From NCBI GenBank assembly GCA_947454665.1, contig CANGMU010000055.1:1-11460 (forward strand): a DNA stretch of 11,460 nt, in the 5' to 3' direction. The notes beneath the pieces are model-generated. The model did not search any database, was not told the origin of the DNA, and worked only from the letters and a program-made list of their open reading frames with translations. Of this stretch, positions 7,180 to 11,460 are shown in pieces. Every line of letters begins with the position of its first letter. Position 1 is the stretch's first letter. This DNA is from Pseudomonadota bacterium (GTDB lineage Bacteria; Pseudomonadota; Gammaproteobacteria; Steroidobacterales; Steroidobacteraceae). The translations under genes were made by a program, and so were the position numbers.

Positions 7180-7620
7180 ATGCCCCTCTCCACCGTCCGA
7201 CGCCTGTTGGTTTCGATCGCGCGCGGCGCCGGCCTCACGCTGCTGGAACTCGCCGTCGTCTGCGTCCTGCTGGGTGTGGGGGCCTGGTTCGCGGTGCCGG
7301 CCTGGCAGCAGCACCGCATCAGCCTGCGTCGGGTGGAGGCGCGCAGCGAGCTGGTCGCGCTCGCGCAGCGGCTGGACGGCTGCCGGCAGTCGCTGGGCGT
7401 CTATGACGACGCGGCCTGCACGATCACGCTGCCCGTCGTGACCGCGACCGGCAGTTACCGCGTGGAAGGCAGCGTGCAGAAGGACGGCTGGCAGCTGGCC
7501 GCGCACCCGCTCGACGAGCAGCGCGGCGACGCCTGCGCGAGCCTCGCGCTGGACCACCGGGGTGTGAAGTCCGCCACCGGGACGCTGGCCCCGACGGAGT
7601 GCTGGGGAGGCGAAGACTGA
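7180..7620 (+). CDS. second PilE/ComP-like type IV minor pilin
   Basis: The 146-residue prepilin has leader R-G-A-G, then L-T-L-L-E-L-A-V-V; cleavage after G18 gives L at +1 and glutamate at +5 (E23), followed by a hydrophobic helix to about residue 40. The C-terminal half has the PilE/ComP_DUS layout: paired C68 and C80, a Y-R-V-E-G strand, W-Q-L-A-A-H-P, then C119 with L-A-L-D-x-x-G-x-K and C141 in C-W-G-G-E-D. It is a distant paralogue of pilE at 2794-3186 and lies alone on the plus strand, between brnA and the orphan antitoxin-like ORF, opposite to the main operon. Codon use resembles the core pilin genes, so it is probably resident rather than imported. A role in DNA uptake or pilus tip assembly is inferred from the family. 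Confidence 0.78.
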   Translation: MPLSTVRRLLVSIARGAGLTLLELAVVCVLLGVGAWFAVPAWQQHRISLRRVEARSELVALAQRLDGCRQSLGVYDDAACTITLPVVTATGSYRVEGSVQKDGWQLAAHPLDEQRGDACASLALDHRGVKSATGTLAPTECWGGED

Positions 7621-7638
7621 CCGCCCGAAAGGGGGTTC

Positions 7639-7824
7639 TCAGGTTTCGCCGGATTGCAGTTTGGCCAACCGCACGCGCGCGGAATCCAGCTTGCGCTGCA
7701 GGTTCGCGATGACCTCGTCCGCATCGACGTAGTCGCCCGTACGTCGAGCCTCGTCGCGGGCACGCAGGGCGCGTTCAACGAACTCTGACCCAGTCTCGGT
7801 CTTCATCGCACGAATGTACTGCAT
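7639..7824 (-). CDS. small ORF resembling the C-terminal part of a ParD-type antitoxin, orphan
   Basis: A 61-residue ORF (55 if it starts at the second methionine, ATG 7806). Residues 15-58 read F-V-E-R-A-L-R-A-R-D-E-A-R-R-T-G then D-Y-V-D-A-D-E-V-I-A-N-L and a charged helix. The G-x-Y-V-x-A-D-E-V-x-x-x-L pattern is typical of the C-terminal half of ParD and related antitoxins, which wraps the toxin. The N-terminal ribbon-helix-helix part is very short or missing, and no ParE-like toxin follows, because the next gene is a pilin on the other strand. No Shine-Dalgarno is visible. It may be a decayed antitoxin or a solitary one. Family assignment is tentative. Confidence 0.45.
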   Translation of the reverse strand: MQYIRAMKTETGSEFVERALRARDEARRTGDYVDADEVIANLQRKLDSARVRLAKLQSGET

Positions 7825-7827
7825 TCG
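7811..7827 (-). promoter_or_regulatory. inverted repeat at the start codon of the orphan antitoxin-like ORF
   Basis: CGAATG-TACTG-CATTCG has perfect 6-bp arms around a 5-base centre. On the minus strand one arm carries the ATG (7824-7822) of the small ORF. Ribbon-helix-helix antitoxins bind such palindromes at their own promoters, so an operator is plausible but unproven. Confidence 0.35.
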
Positions 7828-7964
7828 CCGCGGTTTCCCTTATTCCCCCTCTCGCGCAAGAAACGCGGCTTAGCGGCCGGCGGTTCGCGCCGTAAAACGT
7901 CGTGCCTCCCACCGGTCGGTATGTGGCGGCGCAATGCACCTCTATTTCTTCACCATCTTCGCGG

Positions 7965-7982
7965 GTTAATGTATATATTAAC
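7965..7982 (+). promoter_or_regulatory. inverted repeat over the TAC toxin start, candidate antitoxin operator
   Basis: GTTAATGTATATATTAAC is an 18-bp element with perfect 6-bp arms (GTTAAT / ATTAAC) and a 6-base centre. It contains the presumed toxin start ATG (7969-7971) and a -10-like TATATT at 7974-7979. HigA-type XRE antitoxins repress by binding such dyads. If TATATT is a working -10, translation could not begin at 7969 on that transcript, so either the promoter lies further upstream or the message is read differently. The A/T-rich dyad stands out from its GC-rich surroundings. Confidence 0.55.
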
Positions 7983-8394
7983 TCCATTCGGATCGCTGGA
8001 GCGGTACGCGGAAGGGCCGGGTGCTGATGTCTGGCGTACGCCCGATGCCGCGCGGACTTGGGATGAGGCGATCTGCCGTGTCGAAGCGAAAAAGCGAGTG
8101 GCGCAGGCAGCCCAGTTGAACGCGCGGCTCGCCAGGTTGGCGGCGACAGGCCAATTGCGGTCCCCCGACATGATGAATGCCGAAGGCGAGGGCATCTATG
8201 CGGTCAAGACGACCGGCGGATTGCGGGCATACGGCTGGTTCGGGCAGGTCTGTGGCAAGAGGGCGTTCGTGATCAGTCATGTGATCTTGAAGAAGCGCCA
8301 AAAGCTGGACCCTGGTGATCGCATCAGGGCGACTCGCTGCCGGGATCAGGTGGCCGCTGCCTTGAAGGCTTCCAACATTGAGACTCGAGGGTGA
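7969..8394 (+). CDS. higB: HigB-like (phage Gp49/RelE superfamily) toxin of a TAC system
   Basis: Predicted ribosome-associated mRNA interferase, 141 residues from ATG 7969 (Y-I-L-T-P-F-G-S-L). The C-terminal half matches the Gp49/HigB pattern: L-R-S-P-D-M-M (63-69), G-I-Y-A-V-K (75-80), G-L-R-A-Y-G-W-F (84-91), A-F-V-I-S-H-V-I-L-K-K (99-109) and L-D-P-G-D-R-x-R-A (113-121). These correspond to the RelE-fold strands and the F-x-K-K helix lead-in. An alternative ATG at 7921 is in frame, but the candidate operator would then be internal; neither start has a strong ribosome site. The toxin comes first, as in the HigBA family, and is followed four bases later by the antitoxin. The gene symbol is by family resemblance. 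Confidence 0.78.
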   Translation: MYILTPFGSLERYAEGPGADVWRTPDAARTWDEAICRVEAKKRVAQAAQLNARLARLAATGQLRSPDMMNAEGEGIYAVKTTGGLRAYGWFGQVCGKRAFVISHVILKKRQKLDPGDRIRATRCRDQVAAALKASNIETRG

Positions 8395-8398
8395 CGGT

Positions 8399-8764
8399 AT
8401 GAGCACGATGAAGGATTGGCTGGAAGCTGACCCCGAGCACCACAAGCTGTTCGAGCAGGAGCGGCTGATCGTTGACGTGGCCGAAGAGATCTACGCCGTG
8501 ATGGAACGCGGCGAGGGCATGTCACGCGCCGGCCTTGCGCAGCGGCTGGGCAAGAGCAAAGCCTTCGTGACGCAGATACTCAGCGGCTCCAGGAACCTGA
8601 CCTTGCGCACCATCGCGGACATCGCGGGGGCGCTTGGGCAGCGCGTGGAAATTCGCCTCAAACCGCAGGTGACGGAGTCGCCATGGATGCCGATCCATGC
8701 GCCCCAAGCGGGTGTCCAGCGTCCGCCGATGGTGGTTTACCAGTTCCGGGACGTGGGGCCGTAA
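8399..8764 (+). CDS. higA: XRE-family HigA-like antitoxin with C-terminal chaperone-addiction-like tail
   Basis: The 121-residue protein starts at ATG 8399 with GAGGG seven bases upstream, four bases after the toxin stop. Residues 41-83 form an XRE helix-turn-helix: S-R-A-G-L-A-Q-R-L-G-K-S-K-A-F-V-T-Q-I-L-S-G, then L-T-L-R-T-I-A-D-I-A-G-A-L-G. It should repress the operon and block the toxin. After the DNA-binding domain comes a roughly 30-residue proline-rich tail (90-121) with exposed hydrophobic and aromatic residues (W96, M97, I99, V112, V113, Y114, F116). In TAC systems such a tail (ChAD) makes the antitoxin unstable unless the SecB-like chaperone binds it. Position directly before a SecB homologue supports this reading; the ChAD role is inferred. 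One base separates its stop from the next start. Confidence 0.83.
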   Translation: MSTMKDWLEADPEHHKLFEQERLIVDVAEEIYAVMERGEGMSRAGLAQRLGKSKAFVTQILSGSRNLTLRTIADIAGALGQRVEIRLKPQVTESPWMPIHAPQAGVQRPPMVVYQFRDVGP

Positions 8765-8765
8765 C

Positions 8766-9212
8766 GTGAAGCCCTTGGCCATCGAGGATGTCTATATCCG
8801 AGAGACCCATGCGCGGGTACGTCCGGACTTTGATCCACTGGCTGCGTCGCTCGATCCAGCGGAGGCGGTTGGCGTGCAATTCCGCTGTGCCTTTGAGCCG
8901 AACCCGAAGTGCGATCCACATCGGGTGCTGTTTGCGGTGAACACCGGCGTCCGTGTGCTGAAGCCCGGGGTGTCCGTGGCGATGCAGTCCCCAGCCGAGG
9001 GCGAGGTCGTGGCCGAGATCGATGCCACGTTCATCGTGCGCTATCTGTCAGAGTCCGGTTCGCCGCCGAGCCGGAAAGTCCTCGAAGCATTCCAGGACGA
9101 CGTCGTCCAGCACCTGTGGCCCTACTGGCGTGAATACGTCCAAGGGGCGGCCGCCCGGCTCAGGCTGCCACCGATCTTGCTGCCGGTACGACCGGCAACC
9201 GGCTCGAAATAA
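8766..9212 (+). CDS. SecB-like chaperone of a toxin-antitoxin-chaperone (TAC) system
   Basis: 148-residue protein from GTG 8766, one base after the antitoxin stop, with GTGGGG seven bases upstream. SecB is a cytosolic export chaperone that binds unfolded clients. The C-terminal part follows the SecB pattern: V-V-Q-H-L-W-P-Y-W-R-E-Y-V (113-125) and L-R-L-P-P-I-L-L-P-V (132-141), equivalent to the F-P-Y-A-R-E...F-P-x-L-x-L-x-P motif of canonical SecB. The middle has beta strands such as V-V-A-E-I-D-A-T-F-I-V-R-Y (81-93). The acidic, zinc-binding SecA-tail region of housekeeping SecB is missing. Third position after a HigB-like toxin and HigA-like antitoxin matches Mycobacterium tuberculosis HigB1-HigA1-Rv1957, so its likely client is the antitoxin. 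It ends 2 bp from the fimT stop. Confidence 0.8.
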   Translation: MKPLAIEDVYIRETHARVRPDFDPLAASLDPAEAVGVQFRCAFEPNPKCDPHRVLFAVNTGVRVLKPGVSVAMQSPAEGEVVAEIDATFIVRYLSESGSPPSRKVLEAFQDDVVQHLWPYWREYVQGAAARLRLPPILLPVRPATGSK

Positions 9213-9214
9213 GT

Positions 9215-9709
9215 TCACGGGCACGCCGCCCCCGCCGCCGACTGCAGCCGCGGCCGGCCCGTCTGGCTGACCACCACCTGTCGCGTGGCCGCCGGCACCC
9301 CCGGATGGCAGAGCGTGAAGGTGACCGTCGAGCCCGCCCGCGGCCAGGGCCAATACACCACCGGCATGCGCGAGGCCGAGACCCTCAAAGCCCCCGGCAG
9401 GTCCACCCGCAGGACGTCCCGCCCCGTTGCCGGCCCCACCCGATAGCCCGTCGCCCCCACGCCCGCCCGGCAGTCCGCTGGCGGCCCCGTCAGGCAGAGC
9501 TGGGTGGCCAGGCCCGTGGCGAGCGCCTGGGCCCGCGCCCGGTGCAGGGCGAGCAGCAGCGTGTTCGCCGACGCGCTCACGGCCGCCCGGGCCTGCAGCG
9601 CCCGCAACGACGGCAGGGACAGGGCGCCCAGTAGCGCCAGGATGGCGAGCACCACCAGCAGCTCAACCAGGGTGACGCCCGCGGGGCGGGGGAGGCGCGC
9701 GTGAAGCAT
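9215..9709 (-). CDS. fimT: GspH/FimT-family minor pilin with GRxR motif
   Basis: 164-residue prepilin: leader R-P-A-G, then V-T-L-V-E-L-L-V-V, so cleavage after G11 with glutamate at +5 (E16) and a hydrophobic helix to about 34. The rest fits the GspH/FimT family (A-L-H-R-A-R-A-Q-A-L after the helix, four cysteines downstream). Near the C-terminus, G151-R-P-R154 matches the G-R-x-R motif reported in FimT proteins that bind DNA during natural transformation. ATG 9709 is used, with GGCAGG ten bases upstream. In relatives fimU/fimT directly precedes pilV; here about 2.9 kb with toxin-antitoxin genes lies between, so it probably no longer shares a transcript with pilV. It could equally be called fimU by position; the motif favours fimT. 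Confidence 0.83.
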   Translation of the reverse strand: MLHARLPRPAGVTLVELLVVLAILALLGALSLPSLRALQARAAVSASANTLLLALHRARAQALATGLATQLCLTGPPADCRAGVGATGYRVGPATGRDVLRVDLPGALRVSASRMPVVYWPWPRAGSTVTFTLCHPGVPAATRQVVVSQTGRPRLQSAAGAACP

Positions 9710-9802
9710 GGGCGCGAAGCCTGCCGCCCGGGGTGGCCTGCGGCCAGCTGTGAATCCTGCGTGAAAGCGCCCAAAGGGCTGGTCTTCGGCCGCGACTTTT
9801 CC

Positions 9803-9808
9803 TAGAAT
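9803..9808 (+). promoter_or_regulatory. -10-like hexamer of the tRNA-Thr promoter
   Basis: TAGAAT, one mismatch from TATAAT, lies ten bases before the 5' end of the tRNA. No strong -35 hexamer is visible at the expected distance (9780-9785 is TGGTCT), so the assignment rests on position and the -10 match. Confidence 0.45.
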
Positions 9809-9818
9809 GCGCGGCCTC

Positions 9819-9894
9819 GCCGGAGTAGCTCAGTTGGTAGAGCACGTCATTCGTAATGATGGGGTCGTAGGTTCGATTCCTATCTCCGGCACCA
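9819..9894 (+). tRNA. tRNA-Thr (anticodon CGT)
   Basis: A complete 76-nt cloverleaf. The acceptor stem GCCGGAG (9819-9825) pairs with CTCCGGC (9884-9890), followed by discriminator A and encoded CCA. The D stem GCTC/GAGC encloses AGTTGGTA. The anticodon stem CGTCA/TGATG encloses TTCGTAA with anticodon CGT at 9852-9854, reading the ACG threonine codon. The variable loop is GGGTC and the T arm GTAGG-TTCGATT-CCTAT. All stems are intact, so it should be functional. Confidence 0.97.
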
Positions 9895-9904
9895 GATGAG
9901 ACGC

Positions 9905-9935
9905 AAAAGGCCACCCAGAAATGGGTGGCCTTTTT
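9905..9935 (+). terminator. rho-independent terminator after tRNA-Thr
   Basis: A perfect stem AGGCCACCC / GGGTGGCCT (9908-9916 and 9923-9931) with a 6-base loop, flanked by an A-run on the left and TTTTT on the right. It should end the tRNA transcript, and the A-run means it could also work on the minus strand. Confidence 0.92.
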
Positions 9936-9955
9936 GTTTGGGCGGAACATGCCGC

Positions 9956-9981
9956 GAGTTCTAATCCCAGCCCCTCCGCCA
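9956..9981 (+). other. tRNA 3'-end-like remnant (tRNA-Ser type)
   Basis: The stretch reads as a T loop (TTCTAAT, 9959-9965), a 3' T-stem strand (CCCAG), a 3' acceptor strand (CCCCTCC) and GCCA, the ending seen in tRNA-Ser genes. The 5' T-stem partner does not pair (GCGAG) and no 5' tRNA half fits into the 61 bp after tRNA-Thr. This suggests a decayed tRNA or recombination scar. A separate terminator 45 bp downstream fits a former RNA gene. An attachment site for an element on the right is less likely, because the orientation would place the element on the left. Confidence 0.35.
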
Positions 9982-10026
9982 ATACAAGTCCTTCTAACCT
10001 GCTCAGAGGGCCTAGGAGGCGCACAG

Positions 10027-10051
10027 AGCCCCGCACCACGCGGGGCTTTTT
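10027..10051 (+). terminator. rho-independent terminator
   Basis: An 8-bp perfect stem AGCCCCGC / GCGGGGCT (10027-10034 and 10040-10047), 5-base loop, then TTTTT. It is oriented for plus-strand transcripts, yet no plus-strand gene is visible between the tRNA-Thr terminator and here except the tRNA-like remnant. It may be what is left of a lost RNA gene, or a backup terminator. Confidence 0.85.
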
Positions 10052-10143
10052 GCTATGGGCTCCTGACTGCGCCTCCGGCCGGGGCGCCCGAAAACCCGTC
10101 TCAGACGCCCCACGTCTCAGAACCTCCTGACTTTCCGGGGGGC

Positions 10144-10192
10144 GGTACGGCGCCAGGGGGTCAGGGGCGGAGTCCGGATTTCGTGCCGTACC
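10144..10192. repeat. 8-bp inverted repeat beyond the 3' end of the pseudogene
   Basis: GGTACGGC (10144-10151) and GCCGTACC (10185-10192) are perfect inverted repeats 33 bases apart, just past the end of the minus-strand pseudogene. The 10052-10201 interval otherwise holds no gene; it also contains a 9-bp direct repeat CGTCTCAGA at 10097-10105 and 10113-10121. The inverted repeat could be a weak terminator or a recombinase arm site; nothing decides between them. Confidence 0.35.
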
Positions 10193-10201
10193 AAATGAAC
10201 G

Positions 10202-10963
10202 CTACTCCGTGATCCGCTCGTACGCTTGCCTGACGACCGCGAGTGCTCCCGTCAGGTCGTCGGCAGAGTCAATCGAGTACAGGACCCCGCCGGACTCGGT
10301 GGCCCCGATGATGAATGCGAACTCGGTGGCATCCCTGGACTTCCCGGTCGGGTCGTCGCAGTCGGCAAAGTCCAAATTGAGTAGGAGCGTCAGCCGCTGC
10401 TTGCGCGGGATGACCTCCACAAAAAAGTCGAAGACCCGATAGACGACCGTCCGGTCATTCGGCAGTTCGACGACGTCCTCTCCAAGTGCCTAGACCAGCG
10501 GCTGAAGCTGATCCAAGAGCGTCCTTGCCGTGGCATCCATCTCGATTGTCTGGACAGAGAAACCTGCCGCCAGCGCCTTGTGTTCCTCAAGCTCTCGCTG
10601 CTTGACTGCAATGGGATCGACAATGAGCGGTCTCCACACCGCCAAAGCCTTCTCCGCAAGGTCCTTGCCCCGCTTTTCGATGGCTTCAGCATTCCATACG
10701 GACTGCTCTCGGAGCAGCATATTGAGCCGCAGCGGGCTCTCCTCGGGGATCTGGAATCGGTGCGACTCCGGAAACCAGGCCAGTTGCTCGTCGCCGGTCT
10801 CGTCGACGATCTCCTGGTACTCCTCGTCCCAGACGTCACAGATGCGCTAGAAAAACAGCAGCGGGAAGATGTAGGTCTTGAAGTCGGCTGCATCCACCGG
10901 GCCGCGCAGGATGTTGGCGGATTCCCAGAGGTGGGACTCAAGTGTGGTTAGAGATATGACCAT
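10202..10963 (-). pseudogene. chimeric remnant: HsdM N-terminus fused to GmrSD/DUF5655 C-terminus, two in-frame amber codons
   Basis: One continuous frame of 254 codons from ATG 10963, which shares a base with the stop of the preceding helicase-type gene (TGATG). Codons 1-74 match the start of type I restriction methyltransferase HsdM: L-E-S-H-L-W-E-S-A-N-I-L-R-G, D-A-A-D-F-K-T-Y-I-F-P-L-L-F-F, D-V-W-D-E-E-Y and H-R-F-Q-I-P-E. Codon 39 is TAG where lysine is usual (F-F-K-R-I). From codon 75 the sequence becomes the C-terminus of a DUF262/DUF1524 (GmrSD-type) nuclease: S-P-L-R-L-N...V-W-N-A-E-A-I-E-K-R-G-K-D-L-A-E-K-A-L-x-V-W. A DUF5655-like tail follows, D-F-F-V-E-V-I-P-R-K-Q-R-L-T-L-L-L-N-L to the terminal TAG, interrupted by TAG at codon 158. 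No catalytic methyltransferase or HNH region remains. A deletion joining two restriction genes, followed by decay, is the simplest reading. Confidence 0.72.
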
Positions 10964-11460
10964 CAGGTTTCTGTTCTTTTGATTTCAAGGATCTGGAACG
11001 TCTTAGAGGCGCTTCCGACAAGATGAAGAGCGACCTCATCGCCAACGACAGCTCCTAGCAATGCTTGAGCTAGCGGGCGACCTTCGTTAACGATGCCATT
11101 AGAAAAATCGTCTTTTCCGCGAGTAATCTGAGCGGTCAGAATGTCGTTTGGCTTGGCGATATCCACGTAACGGACCACGTCACCCACCTCGACTTCCAAG
11201 TCGTCCTCGGTGTCGATCAACACAGAGTTCACCGCTTCTCGTTCGATTTCAGCTTGCTTGGTGTTCTCAACGTGTATCGGCTCCCGCGCGACATGTGCGA
11301 CTGGTTTTGCCGCCGACAGCCCTTCTTCAATCCAGGCTTCACCAGACGCATGCTCCGGCTTCCAGCTTTTGCATAGATCCTCAAGGAAGCTAATGAGCTT
11401 TTCGGTTTCTTGTCTTGGAGTCCGGAACCAGTCTGTAGACCAGATGCGCCAAATGCGGCC
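10963..11460 (-). CDS. C-terminus of a large helicase/nuclease-type protein with GreA/GreB-like domain (5' end outside window)
   Basis: 165 residues are visible, open to the window edge. The first part, G-R-I-W-R-I-W-S-T-D-W-F-R-T-P-R-Q-E-T-E, matches the end of the Vsr-like/MTES_1575-type nuclease domain found at the C-terminus of large DUF4011/DUF3320 superfamily I helicases. After a linker, residues from about E91 (V-E-V-G-D-V-V-R-Y-V-D) to L-E-I-K-R follow the GreA/GreB C-terminal fold: G-R-P-L-A-Q-A-L-L-G-A-V-V-G-D-E-V is the S-P-L-A-x-A-L-L-G-x-x-x-G-D pattern, with G-R replacing the usual S. Helicases of this kind have been reported in antiphage islands; that role is inferred because the helicase itself is not in the window. 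Its stop overlaps the hsdM-like start. Base composition is less GC-rich than the pilin block. Confidence 0.65.
   Translation of the reverse strand, partial: GRIWRIWSTDWFRTPRQETEKLISFLEDLCKSWKPEHASGEAWIEEGLSAAKPVAHVAREPIHVENTKQAEIEREAVNSVLIDTEDDLEVEVGDVVRYVDIAKPNDILTAQITRGKDDFSNGIVNEGRPLAQALLGAVVGDEVALHLVGSASKTFQILEIKRTET

Noticed and set aside
9663..9950. Minus-strand ORF across the tRNA reading G-A-G-D-R-N-R-T-Y-D
   Set aside because: This is the familiar spurious reading of an antisense tRNA plus terminator, not a gene; the tRNA cloverleaf explains the sequence.
9956..9981. Attachment site for an integrated island to the right
   Set aside because: A displaced tRNA 3' end in this orientation would have its element to the left, where intact tRNA-Thr lies only 61 bp away; kept only as a remnant.
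10202..10963. Genome-wide recoding of TAG as sense
   Set aside because: pilE, brnT and brnA in the same window end in TAG at the expected family lengths, so TAG is an ordinary stop codon here.
1..11460. CRISPR array, insertion sequence or transposase
   Set aside because: No regularly spaced repeats, transposase motif or terminal inverted repeats with target duplications were seen on either strand.

Overview
The window looks like chromosomal DNA from a high-GC gammaproteobacterium, most likely of the Xanthomonadales type (Xanthomonadaceae or Rhodanobacteraceae). This rests on strongly G/C-biased third codon positions and on gene order: ileS-lspA-ispH followed by an opposing minor-pilin operon (pilE, pilY1, pilX, pilW, pilV, fimT). 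Pseudomonas aeruginosa has the same order, with fkpB between lspA and ispH and pilY2 beside pilY1; both are missing here. The genus is not determined.

Left block (1-2777, plus strand): the 3' end of ileS, then lspA and ispH, tightly overlapped as one housekeeping operon. Middle block (2794-6335, minus strand): pilV-pilW-pilX-pilY1-pilE, where each stop codon overlaps the next start codon. These encode the minor pilins and tip adhesin that prime type IV pilus assembly. This PilY1 is only 470 residues and lacks the usual N-terminal von Willebrand A half.

Insertion block (6336-9214): fimT, normally next to pilV, lies about 2.9 kb away at 9215-9709. The space between holds a brnT-brnA toxin-antitoxin pair, a second PilE/ComP-like minor pilin on the plus strand, a small orphan antitoxin-like ORF on the minus strand, and a three-gene toxin/antitoxin/SecB-like chaperone cassette (7969-9212). 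The cassette is the most interesting content: a Gp49/HigB-like toxin, an XRE antitoxin with an extra C-terminal tail, and a small SecB homologue, in the order of the mycobacterial HigB1-HigA1-Rv1957 TAC system. It ends 2 bp from the end of convergent fimT. Perfect 6-bp-arm inverted repeats lie across or against the presumed start codons of brnT, the TAC toxin and the orphan antitoxin-like ORF, and may be operators.

Right block (9819-11460): an intact tRNA-Thr(CGT) with a strong terminator, a short sequence resembling the 3' end of a tRNA-Ser gene with a second terminator, then minus-strand defence-island material. The latter is the C-terminus of a large helicase/nuclease-type protein ending in a GreA/GreB-like domain, overlapped by a decayed chimeric gene. 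That gene starts as a type I restriction methyltransferase (HsdM), switches to the C-terminus of a GmrSD-type (DUF262/DUF1524) nuclease with a DUF5655-like tail, and carries two in-frame amber codons.

All family assignments come from reading the sequences against remembered family motifs; no search was run.
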